Below, piece after piece: positions 1-6,790 of a stretch of 64,000 nucleotides of DNA. The translations under genes and the position numbers were made by a program. Source of the DNA: Ancylobacter polymorphus (GTDB lineage: Bacteria > Pseudomonadota > Alphaproteobacteria > Rhizobiales > Xanthobacteraceae). The notes beneath the pieces were generated by a model that ran no database searches, was not told where the DNA came from, and saw only the letters and a list, made by a program, of their open reading frames with translations. The stretch covers positions 62,001 to 126,000 of the forward strand of contig NZ_JAUSUI010000002.1 of NCBI RefSeq assembly GCF_030813495.1. Reading direction: 5' to 3'. Positions within the stretch are counted from its first letter, which is position 1. Each line of letters opens with the position of its first letter.

Positions 1-633
1 CTGCTCGCCCGGCTGGCGGAAGGCGGCGTGGTGGCGCAGGTGTCGGATGCGGGTACGCCGCTGGTTTCCGACCCCGGCTACAAGCTGGTGGCGGCGGCGA
101 TCGAGGCCGGGCACCGCGTCATTCCGCTGCCGGGCGCGTCGGCGAGCCTTGCCGCGCTGGTGGCCGCCGGCCTGCCGACCGACCGCTTCTTCTTCGAGGG
201 CTTTTTGCCGCCCAAGAGCGGCGCCCGCCGCACCCGCATCAGCGAATTGAAGACGCTGCCGGCGACGCTGATCCTTTATGAGAGCGGCCCGCGCCTGCCC
301 GACAGCCTCGCCGACCTCGCCGACGGGCTCGGCCCGCGCCCGGCGGCGGTGTGCCGGGAACTCACCAAGACTTTCGAGGAGGCGCGGCGTGGCACGCTGG
401 ACGCGCTCGCCGCCCATTATGTCGAGGCCGGCCCGCCCAAGGGCGAGATCGTGCTGGTGATCGGCCCGCCCATGGCGGAGGAATCGAGCGAGGCCGATCT
501 CGACGCCGCGCTGAAAGCGGCCTTGGCCAGCCTTTCGGTGAAGGATGCCGCGGCGGCGGTGGCGACCGCGACCGGGCTGCCGCGCCGCGCGGTCTATGCC
601 CGCGCGCTGGCCTTGCAGGGCGGCGATGGCTGA
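1..633 (+). CDS. rsmI: 16S rRNA (cytidine(1402)-2'-O)-methyltransferase, 5'-truncated by window edge
   Basis: This is the C-terminal part of RsmI, a tetrapyrrole-methylase-fold SAM enzyme that 2'-O-methylates C1402 of 16S rRNA in the decoding centre. The frame is open from base 1. The family motif DAGTPLVSDPG lies near the left edge and is followed by the GASA and RFFFEGFLP segments typical of RsmI. About 210 residues are visible, against roughly 280-300 for the full protein, so the N-terminus lies upstream of the window; a GTG at 28 is an internal codon and not the start. The stop overlaps the start of the next gene by 8 bases, which implies translational coupling. An rsmI-yraN pair is common in proteobacteria. 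Confidence 0.93.
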   Translation: MLARLAEGGVVAQVSDAGTPLVSDPGYKLVAAAIEAGHRVIPLPGASASLAALVAAGLPTDRFFFEGFLPPKSGARRTRISELKTLPATLILYESGPRLPDSLADLADGLGPRPAAVCRELTKTFEEARRGTLDALAAHYVEAGPPKGEIVLVIGPPMAEESSEADLDAALKAALASLSVKDAAAAVATATGLPRRAVYARALALQGGDG

Positions 634-1030
634 CGGCGGCGCGCCGGAGGATGCGGGGCGTGCGCGGGCGCTTCAGCGCCGCCAGGCCGCCTTCACCCGG
701 GGCATGGCGGCGGAAGCCGCCGCCGCCGCCCTGTTCGAGGCCGAAGGCTTCGCCATTCTGGAACGGCGCGTGCGCACCCCGCGCGGCGAGATCGACCTGG
801 TGGCGCGGCGCGGCGATCTTGTCGTCTTCATCGAGGTGAAGGCCCGCGCCTCGCTGCGTTTCGCGGCCGAATCGATCCTGCCGCGCCAGCGCCGGCGGAT
901 CGTCGGCGCGGCGGAAATCTACCTCGCGCGCCATCCTGAGCTCGCCACGCTCGACCAGCGGCTCGACGTGGTTCTGGTCGCGCCCGGCGCGCCGCCGCTC
1001 CACCTGCCGGGCGCCTTCGAGGCGGAATGA
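626..1030 (+). CDS. YraN/UPF0102 family endonuclease-fold protein
   Basis: This 134-residue protein belongs to the UPF0102 (YraN) family, small proteins with a Holliday-junction-resolvase/restriction-endonuclease fold whose cellular role is not settled. The nuclease-type core is visible: a Glu in the helix [16 protein letters not shown], then [15 protein letters not shown] and FIEVKAR, which supply the usual E...D...E-x-K constellation. I chose the ATG at 626 because it overlaps the rsmI stop and gives a normal family length; the open frame extends further upstream but there it only shadows rsmI. It probably shares a transcript with rsmI. Confidence 0.88.
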   Translation: MADGGAPEDAGRARALQRRQAAFTRGMAAEAAAAALFEAEGFAILERRVRTPRGEIDLVARRGDLVVFIEVKARASLRFAAESILPRQRRRIVGAAEIYLARHPELATLDQRLDVVLVAPGAPPLHLPGAFEAE

Positions 1031-1145
1031 GCGCGGGGTACGAGGCCGTGGCGCGGCGACGCGGGAGCGACTAAACAGGGAGATGAAAACGCCGCCGGGC
1101 ACATCTGCCGCCGGCCGGCTCCCTCCTGTCGCAGACGGAACTCCC

Positions 1146-2087
1146 ATGAGCCTCAACGTCGCCGTCCAGATGGACCCGATCGACCGCATCAACATTGCCG
1201 GCGATTCCGCCTTCGCCCTGATGTTGGAAGCGCAGGCGCGCGGCCACGCGCTCGCCTATTACACGCCCGACCGCATGGCGATGCGCGATGGCGAGGTGTT
1301 CGCCACCGTCCACCCGCTGGAGGTGCGCGATGTGAAGGGCGACCACTACACGCTCGGCGAGGCGCGCCGGGTGCGGCTCGATACGTTCGACGTGATCCTG
1401 ATGCGGCAGGACCCGCCTTTCGACATGAGCTACATCACCGCCACGCATCTGCTGGAGCGCATTCACCCGAAGACGCTTGTCGTGAACGACCCCGCCCATG
1501 TGCGCAACGCGCCGGAAAAGATCTTCGTCACCGAATTCCCCGACCTGATGCCGCCGACGCTGATTACCCGCGACCTCGATGAGATCAAGGCGTTCCGCGA
1601 CGAGTTCGGCGACATCGTGATGAAGCCGCTCTATGGCCATGGCGGCGCCTCGGTGTTCCGGCTCACCCGCGACGACCTGAATTTCGGCTCGCTCTACGAC
1701 CTGTTCGCCACCACCTTGCGCGAGCCCTGGGTGGTGCAGCGCTTCCTCCCCGAGGTGAAGCACGGCGACAAGCGCATCATTCTGGTGGACGGCGTGTTCG
1801 CCGGTGCGGTGAACCGGGTGCCGAGCGAAGGCGATCTGCGTTCCAACATGGTGCGCGGCGGGGCTGCGGCGGAAACCGACCTCACCGCCCGCGAGCGCGA
1901 GATCTGCGAGCGGCTGGGCCCGGCGCTGCGGGCGCGCGGGCTGCTGCTGACCGGTATCGACGTGATCGACGGCCATCTCACCGAGATCAACGTCACCGCT
2001 CCCACCGGCATTCGCGCCATCAAGCGCATTGGCGGGCCGGACATCGCGGTGACGGTGTGGGACATGATCGAGGCCAAGCGCCGCTGA
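1146..2087 (+). CDS. gshB: glutathione synthase
   Basis: GshB is the ATP-grasp ligase that joins gamma-glutamylcysteine and glycine to make glutathione in the cytoplasm. The protein opens with the typical alphaproteobacterial [15 protein letters not shown] segment. It carries the prokaryotic GSH-synthase signatures [27 protein letters not shown] (ATP-grasp) and [11 protein letters not shown] near the C-terminus. The ATG at 1146 gives 313 residues, matching the usual 310-320; an in-frame ATG at 1083 would add an atypical 21-residue leader. A strong hairpin lies 30 bases after the stop. Glutathione also links to the GST gene further along the window. Confidence 0.95.
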   Translation: MSLNVAVQMDPIDRINIAGDSAFALMLEAQARGHALAYYTPDRMAMRDGEVFATVHPLEVRDVKGDHYTLGEARRVRLDTFDVILMRQDPPFDMSYITATHLLERIHPKTLVVNDPAHVRNAPEKIFVTEFPDLMPPTLITRDLDEIKAFRDEFGDIVMKPLYGHGGASVFRLTRDDLNFGSLYDLFATTLREPWVVQRFLPEVKHGDKRIILVDGVFAGAVNRVPSEGDLRSNMVRGGAAAETDLTAREREICERLGPALRARGLLLTGIDVIDGHLTEINVTAPTGIRAIKRIGGPDIAVTVWDMIEAKRR

Positions 2088-2117
2088 GGTCGGCCCGGCA
2101 CGGCGTTGCAGGAAAAA

Positions 2118-2148
2118 CGGCACCGCCCTGGGGGCGGTGCCGTCATTT
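2118..2148. terminator. intrinsic terminator between convergent gshB and DUF1150 gene
   Basis: A perfect 11-bp stem (2118-2128 with 2132-2142) has a 3-base loop and is followed by TCATTT. Five A residues precede the stem, so the structure could also work on the minus strand. It sits between convergent genes, as expected for a bidirectional terminator. Confidence 0.8.
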
Positions 2149-2165
2149 CGTGCGCGCGAGGGCGT

Positions 2166-2450
2166 TCAGTGGACGCTGAGCGTCACCAGCTCGTTCTGCA
2201 TCGCATTGGCGATCGCCGCTTCACGGCTGTCGGTCAGCATGATCGGCGTGCCGTCGGCGGCATGCAGGGTGAACAGCACCAGACCGGGCGAGAGATGCGC
2301 CTGCGGAAACATTTCCGCCGCTTCTTCCGAACGGATCGTGCGCAGATAGGCGATATGCCCGCCGCCGAGATTGGCGAAATCTTCCGCCGTGAGGGCGCCG
2401 GCGAGCGCCGAACCGGCGGAAGCGGGGTCGATGTGAAATTCATTGGTCAT
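2166..2450 (-). CDS. DUF1150 family protein
   Basis: This 94-residue protein matches the DUF1150 family of alphaproteobacteria. Visible features are FANLGGGHIAYLRTI and a C-terminal half resembling DGTPIMLTDSREAAIANA. Members are typically encoded directly downstream of a small heat-shock gene, as here: 47 bases separate it from the hsp20 stop on the same strand. The function is unknown, and the repeated pairing suggests a role in stress response or as an Hsp20 partner (inference). There is no signal peptide and no membrane segment. Confidence 0.85.
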   Translation of the reverse strand: MTNEFHIDPASAGSALAGALTAEDFANLGGGHIAYLRTIRSEEAAEMFPQAHLSPGLVLFTLHAADGTPIMLTDSREAAIANAMQNELVTLSVH

Positions 2451-2497
2451 GATCGGCTACTCCTCTGCGTACAGTCGAGACCGCCTGGGGGACGTCG

Positions 2498-2920
2498 TCA
2501 CTCATCCGTCGCAATGGTGATACGCCGGACGACGCGTTCCGGTTCCGGTCGCACCAGTTCGACGCAGAGCAGGCCGTTCTTCAGTTCGGCGCCGATCACC
2601 TTCATGCCTTCGGCCAGCACGAAGACGCGCTGGAACTGGCGGGCGGCGATGCCCCGGTGAAGAAAGACCCGCCCGGGCTCTTCGCTCTGGCGGCCGCGGA
2701 TGACGAGCTCCTTCTCCTCCACCGTCACGTCGAGCTGCTCGCGGGTGAAGCCCGCGACGGCCAGGGTGATGCGGAGTTTTTCCGGCTGATCCGGCGTGGC
2801 CACCCGCTCGATATTGTAGGGCGGGTACCCGTCGGAACCTTTCATGACACGGTCGAGCGCCCGCTCGACCTCATCAAAGCCGAGCAGGAAGGGGCTCGAC
2901 AGCGAGGGAATACGCGACAT
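2498..2920 (-). CDS. Hsp20/alpha-crystallin small heat-shock protein
   Basis: This 140-residue small heat-shock protein is an ATP-independent holdase for unfolded proteins. The alpha-crystallin domain spans about residues 33-130: it begins PPYNIERV, has the beta-strand core ITLAVAGFTREQLDVTVEE, and ends with the NGLLCVELVRPEPE strand typical of the family. The ATG at 2920 is preceded by a GGGAG Shine-Dalgarno only 1 base away, and the N-terminus MSRIPSLSSPFLLGFDEVER matches family members. A longer upstream frame is non-homologous. The 5' region can fold over the Shine-Dalgarno (see the regulatory entry). DUF1150 follows. Confidence 0.92.
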   Translation of the reverse strand: MSRIPSLSSPFLLGFDEVERALDRVMKGSDGYPPYNIERVATPDQPEKLRITLAVAGFTREQLDVTVEEKELVIRGRQSEEPGRVFLHRGIAARQFQRVFVLAEGMKVIGAELKNGLLCVELVRPEPERVVRRITIATDE

Positions 2921-2988
2921 GCTCCCAAAGTCCTCGTCTGAAGCGACTTTGTGTGATGGGACCCGGTGAAGGCATCCCGTTGGGGAGC
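2921..2988 (-). promoter_or_regulatory. possible RNA thermometer in hsp20 5' region
   Basis: On the transcript, GCUCCCCAA (plus-strand 2980-2988) can pair with UUGGGAGC (2921-2928), which covers the whole hsp20 Shine-Dalgarno with a single bulged C. An alternative 7-bp hairpin (CAAAGTC at 2926-2932, GACTTTG at 2945-2951) abuts the same site. Rhizobial small heat-shock genes commonly use ROSE-type thermometers that mask the Shine-Dalgarno with a bulged base. The match to ROSE is by principle and not by consensus sequence. Confidence 0.4.
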
Positions 2989-3163
2989 GATATGGGCCCG
3001 CGCCGGCCGCTGCGCAAGACGCCGGGTGTGGGTGGCGACGGGCAGGGGGAGAGCGTGGAACGCGTGGCCGGCCGCGCCGGGTGATGGCCGCGGTTGACCT
3101 GCAGCCTTCGCGCGCGACGTGGATTTCCGTTCGCGCCAGGACAATGCGCCGGAACAAATGCTT

Positions 3164-3203
3164 GGAGCCTTTCAGCCGAACAGGTGTTCAGCGGAAAGGC
3201 TCC
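3164..3203. repeat. 40-base inverted repeat after olsB
   Basis: GGAGCCTTTC (3164-3173) and GAAAGGCTCC (3194-3203) form a perfect 10-bp outer stem. Inside, GAAC/GTTC around AGGT (3178-3188) gives a second short stem. The structure lies 35 bases after the olsB stop and could be its terminator, although no clear T-tract follows on the minus strand. It could also be a protein-binding palindrome for hsp20. Confidence 0.6.
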
Positions 3204-3238
3204 CGGTGGGACGGGGCGATGGCCCCAAAATGCCGCGC

Positions 3239-4285
3239 TCAGGCGGCGTGGCGTTCGCCATTGACACCGAAATGATCGAGATAGCGCGGGTTGATCTTCT
3301 CCACCGGCAGCACGATCAGCACATCGGTGGTGCCGAACTGGCGGTCGATCACCGCGCCGCGCCCGATCTGCGCGCCGAGACGCAGATAGCCCTTGATGAG
3401 CGGCGGCAGCGCCAGCAGCGCCGCCTTGGCGTCCAGCGCCTCGACCGAAACAAGGTCCATCGGCGCGGCATGTTGCGGCAGCGCCTGCGCCGCCCATTCC
3501 GGATCGGTCGGCGCGAAATGGTGCAGGAAGGCCAGCGGACGGGCGAGCGCCTGCGGGTCGCAGCCTTCCAGGCTGGCGCAGCCGAACATCACGTCGATGC
3601 CATGGCGGCGCACATAGGCCCAGATACCGTGCCAGAGCAGCTCCACCGTGCGCTTGGTGCGGTAGGAGCTGAGCACGCAGGAGCGGCCGAGTTCGAGGAA
3701 GCGGCGGTGCGGGTGGCGCGCCAGCAGCGGGGCGATGTCGAACTCGCTCGCCGTGTAGAAACCGTTGTGCCGGTCGGCGATCTCCTGCCGCAGCAGGCGG
3801 TAGGTGCCGACGACGCGCGGCACGCGCCGGCCGCGCACCATGCGGCAGGATTCATGGTCGAGCACGAGAAGGTGATCGCAAATACCGTCAAAGGCGTCGA
3901 CATCGCGCCGGGCGAGCCGCATGGCGGCGGCCGGGGTCGCCGACATTTCCTCGTAGAACACTTCGTAGCGCAGGCGCTGGGCGCGGCGCACATCCGCCGC
4001 CGTCACCGCGAGCCGCACTTCGAGCGCGCCGATGCGCCCCAGCGTTGCCGGGCCGGGCTCACCCCGGCTGCCGCGATGGCGCACGCCGGAATAGGAGCGC
4101 AAGGCCGGCATCAGGCGGGAGGGGGTGAGCGCCGCCGGCACCAGCCGCAGCGGCGCGGCACCGGGCAGGGCCGTTCGAGGGGTAAAGAAGCTGCGCAGGG
4201 CCGAGAGGCCGGGAGCGTTGAGCGAGGCGGCAAAGCGCGAGGTGGGCGGTGTCTCGACAGTCCCTTCGGCGAACAGCTGCGTCAT
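3239..4285 (-). CDS. olsB: GNAT-fold ornithine-acyl[ACP] N-acyltransferase (ornithine lipid synthesis)
   Basis: This 348-residue protein matches the OlsB/hemolysin-like acyltransferase family, which adds a 3-hydroxyacyl chain from ACP to the alpha-amino group of ornithine, the first step of ornithine-lipid synthesis. Key segments are RLRYEVFYEEM, DHLLVLDH, VGTYRLLRQE and the ELGRSCVLSSYRTKRTVELL block, which are diagnostic. The N-terminal ~75 residues are a low-complexity extension. The second enzyme, OlsA, is not adjacent. A symmetric TGTGA-N6-TCACA site lies 36-51 bases upstream of the start. Start: the ATG at 4285 is the natural frame start. Confidence 0.87.
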   Translation of the reverse strand: MTQLFAEGTVETPPTSRFAASLNAPGLSALRSFFTPRTALPGAAPLRLVPAALTPSRLMPALRSYSGVRHRGSRGEPGPATLGRIGALEVRLAVTAADVRRAQRLRYEVFYEEMSATPAAAMRLARRDVDAFDGICDHLLVLDHESCRMVRGRRVPRVVGTYRLLRQEIADRHNGFYTASEFDIAPLLARHPHRRFLELGRSCVLSSYRTKRTVELLWHGIWAYVRRHGIDVMFGCASLEGCDPQALARPLAFLHHFAPTDPEWAAQALPQHAAPMDLVSVEALDAKAALLALPPLIKGYLRLGAQIGRGAVIDRQFGTTDVLIVLPVEKINPRYLDHFGVNGERHAA

Positions 4286-4320
4286 GTCCGATCCCCCACG
4301 CTGCCTTCACTATAGCGTTT

Positions 4321-4336
4321 TGTGACAGGAATCACA
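4321..4336. promoter_or_regulatory. CRP/FNR-superfamily-like operator upstream of olsB
   Basis: The bases form TGTGA-N6-TCACA, an exact match to the symmetric Crp half-site pair. The site is 36 bases before the olsB start codon, and a TATAGT-like -10 element on the minus strand (4311-4316) lies between them. Which regulator binds is unknown; a Crp/Fnr-family gene is present in this window at 54815. Confidence 0.5.
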
Positions 4337-4521
4337 TTTCTCAGACGGTCATGTGACAGACGGGGGCACGGGTCGCGCCGGTGCCGGGGGACTGCCGAGC
4401 CGTCGTGTCGAGGCGCCTGCGCGGGCGGGGTGGCGATGACGGTCGGCCCGGACGCGACGCCCCCGTGCGCGGCGGCGACACACGCTGCATGTCCCCGGCA
4501 GGCCGCCGCGCGCTTTCGCCG

Positions 4522-6054
4522 TCAGGCGGCGGCGGCCTGGCGGTCGGCAGCGGCGCGGTAGGCCAAGGCCTCGGCGAGATGCCCCCGGCCGACTGTCTCC
4601 GCGCCGGCGAGATCGGCGAGAGTGCGCGCCACCCGCAGCACCCGGTGATAGCCGCGGGCGGAGAGGCGCATCAGCTTGGCCGCGTCCGCCAGCAGGGCCG
4701 TGCCGGCGGCGTCGGGTGTGGCGATCTCTTCGAGGATCGGGCCCGTCGCCTCGGCATTGGTGAACAGGTCAGGCCGCCCGAGTGCCAGGAAGCGCTCGCG
4801 CTGAAGCCTGCGCGCCTGCGCCACCCGCCGCGCCACGGCCGCACTGGGCTCCGAGGGACCCGGGCGAACCAGATCGACCGCTGCGACGGCCGGCACGTCG
4901 AGATGCAGGTCGACCCGGTCGAGGAACGGGCCGGAGAGGCGCGCCTGATATTCCGCCGCGCAGCGCGGCCCGCGCCGGCAGCTCTGCCCCGGTTCGCCGG
5001 CGCGGCCGCAGCGGCAGGGATTCATCGCCGCGATCAGCTGGAAGCGGGCGGGATAGGAAATCCGGTGATTGGCGCGTGCGATGACCGCCTCGCCGGTTTC
5101 CAGCGGCTGGCGCAGCGAATCGAGCACGGCGGGGGCGAATTCCGGCAATTCGTCGAGGAACAGCACGCCATTATGCGCCAGCGAGACCTCGCCCGGCCGG
5201 GCCCGCATGCCGCCGCCCACCATCGCCGCCATGCTGGCGGAATGGTGCGGCGCGCGGAACGGGCGCCGGCTGGTCAGTGCCCCGCCCTGCAGCGTACCGG
5301 CCACCGAGGCGACCATAGACACTTCCAGCAGCTCCGAGGGGGTGAGCGGCGGCAGCAGCGAGGGCAGGCGTTGCGCCAGCATGGATTTGCCGGCGCCGGG
5401 CGGGCCGCTGAGCAGAAGATTGTGCCGCCCGGCCGCCGCGATCTCCAGCGCCCGCCGGGCCGTTTCCTGGCCCTTCACATCGGCGAGGTCGGGCAGCTGG
5501 GCGGGTCCCGCCTCCAGCCGCGGCTCCGGACGGCTGAGGAGTTGGCGGCCGGCGAAGTGATTGACCAGCTGGATCAGCGAGTGCGGCGCCAGCACCGCCA
5601 TGTCGGGGCTGGCCCAGGCCGCCTCCGGCCCGCACGCCTCCGGGCAGATGAGCCCGTGGCCGCGCGCATTGGCGCCGATGGCCGCCGGCAGCACGCCGGA
5701 GACCGCGGCGATGCGCCCGTCCAGCGCGAGCTCGCCCACCACGGTGAAGCCTTCCAGCGCGTCCGGGCCGATGGCGCCGATCGCGGCCATGAGGCCGAGG
5801 GCGATGGGCAGGTCGTAATGGCTGCCTTCCTTCGGCAGGTCGGCGGGGGCGAGGTTGACGGTGATGCGGCGGGCGGGAAGCGCGAGGCCGGAGGCGGTGA
5901 GGGCCGCCCGCACCCGCTCCTTCGCTTCGGTGACCGCCTTGTCGGCCAGGCCGACGAGATTGAAGGCCGGCAGGCCGGGGCTCACCTGAACTTGAACATC
6001 GACCGGGCGCGTCTCCACCCCCTCGAACGCCACCGTCGCCACGCGCTGGACCAT
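4522..6054 (-). CDS. comM: YifB/ComM family Mg-chelatase-like AAA+ ATPase
   Basis: This 510-residue protein is a ComM-type hexameric helicase. In transformable bacteria it drives branch migration during integration of incoming DNA. Order of domains: an N-terminal Lon-protease-like fold (GLPAFNLVGLADKAV, ESRE-like region to about 170), the AAA+ core with Walker A GPPGAGKS and Walker B VLFLDELPEF, a zinc-type CRCG...C..C segment (MNPCRCG) and a C-terminal Mg-chelatase lid. I chose the ATG at 6054 (MVQRVATVAF) because a GAGAGGG ribosome-binding site precedes it by about 6 bases; the frame runs 9 codons further. It is divergent from the formate dehydrogenase operon. Confidence 0.92.
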   Translation of the reverse strand: MVQRVATVAFEGVETRPVDVQVQVSPGLPAFNLVGLADKAVTEAKERVRAALTASGLALPARRITVNLAPADLPKEGSHYDLPIALGLMAAIGAIGPDALEGFTVVGELALDGRIAAVSGVLPAAIGANARGHGLICPEACGPEAAWASPDMAVLAPHSLIQLVNHFAGRQLLSRPEPRLEAGPAQLPDLADVKGQETARRALEIAAAGRHNLLLSGPPGAGKSMLAQRLPSLLPPLTPSELLEVSMVASVAGTLQGGALTSRRPFRAPHHSASMAAMVGGGMRARPGEVSLAHNGVLFLDELPEFAPAVLDSLRQPLETGEAVIARANHRISYPARFQLIAAMNPCRCGRAGEPGQSCRRGPRCAAEYQARLSGPFLDRVDLHLDVPAVAAVDLVRPGPSEPSAAVARRVAQARRLQRERFLALGRPDLFTNAEATGPILEEIATPDAAGTALLADAAKLMRLSARGYHRVLRVARTLADLAGAETVGRGHLAEALAYRAAADRQAAAA

Positions 6055-6215
6055 CGCACCCTCTCCCAGGAGATCCGGCAATGCACGTCGGGGCGCCGCC
6101 GTTCCGCACCCGCTGGTGGCAGAATACGGCCCAGAACGCGCAGGTCAAGAACAATAAGGGAACAAAGCGGGTAGAACATGAACAGAACGTTAAGCGCCTA
6201 CCCGTCTGATTGGTG

Positions 6216-6230
6216 ATAGAGAAATTCTAT
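6216..6230. promoter_or_regulatory. LysR-type (T-N11-A) operator upstream of fds operon
   Basis: ATAGA-N5-TCTAT is a perfect dyad containing T-N11-A, the LysR-type regulator core. A related half-palindrome (TTGGAAAATTCTA) recurs at 6285-6297. Fds operons in other bacteria are controlled by the LysR-type regulator FdsR; no such gene is adjacent here, where comM is the divergent neighbour. Confidence 0.5.
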
Positions 6231-6284
6231 CGTGGCACGGAACACCTGAATTGATTTCAGTTTCGCCGCGTACCATCCTCACCT

Positions 6285-6297
6285 TTGGAAAATTCTA
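6285..6297. promoter_or_regulatory. second LysR-type-like box before fdsG
   Basis: TTGGAAAATTCTA keeps the T-N11-A spacing and shares AAATTCTA with the box at 6216-6230, 69 bases upstream. It ends 19 bases before fdsG. Paired recognition and activation sites are normal for LysR-type regulators, but they usually lie closer together than this. Confidence 0.35.
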
Positions 6298-6316
6298 AAA
6301 GAAGGCTACGGGAGAA

Positions 6317-6790
6317 ATGCCGCATTACGAACCCTGGAGCGACGAGCGCGCCCGCGCGGTCATCGATGAGTTTTCTCATCTGGAAGGCCCGCTGATGCCG
6401 ATGCTCCACGCGGTGCAGGAGACGTTCGGCCACGTTCCCGACGCCGTCGTGCCCATGCTGGCGGAGAAGCTGAACGTCTCGCGCGCCGAAGTGCATGGCG
6501 TCGTGACCTTCTATCACGATTTCCGCCATGAGCCGGCCGGCCGCCATGTGCTGAAGCTCTGCCGCGCCGAGGCCTGCCAGGCGGCGGGCGGCGATGCGCT
6601 GGCCGAACATGCCGAGCACAGGCTCGGCTGCAAGCTCGGCGAGACCACGGCCGATGGCCGCGTCACCGTGGAGCCCATCTACTGCCTCGGCCTCTGCGCG
6701 ACCGCGCCCTCCGCCATGCTGGACGGCCGGATCGTCGCGCGGCTCAACGAGCGCCGGCTCGACGCCCTGATCGAGGAGGCCCAGTCGTGA
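6317..6790 (+). CDS. fdsG: NAD-dependent formate dehydrogenase gamma subunit
   Basis: FdsG (157 residues) is the NuoE-like thioredoxin-fold subunit of the soluble molybdenum formate dehydrogenase, carrying one [2Fe-2S] cluster between FMN and the Fe-S chain. The four cluster cysteines are visible as C-x4-C (LCRAEACQ) and C-x3-C (YCLGLCA). It opens the operon fdsGBA-fdhD-fdsD, and its stop overlaps the fdsB GTG start by four bases. A GGGAG ribosome-binding site precedes the ATG. Two LysR-type boxes lie upstream. Confidence 0.94.
   Translation: MPHYEPWSDERARAVIDEFSHLEGPLMPMLHAVQETFGHVPDAVVPMLAEKLNVSRAEVHGVVTFYHDFRHEPAGRHVLKLCRAEACQAAGGDALAEHAEHRLGCKLGETTADGRVTVEPIYCLGLCATAPSAMLDGRIVARLNERRLDALIEEAQS

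Larger units (their letters stand above)
2921..3238. other. intergenic stretch upstream of hsp20
   Basis: About 318 bases separate the olsB stop from the hsp20 start, both on the minus strand. I see no convincing gene. The stretch holds the possible hsp20 leader structure (2921-2988) and a long inverted repeat (3164-3203). I could not identify an unambiguous sigma-32 or sigma-70 promoter. Confidence 0.6.

Noticed and set aside
3119-4315. 398-codon plus-strand open frame over olsB
   Set aside because: Shadow of the OlsB gene, which carries the diagnostic acyltransferase blocks on the other strand.
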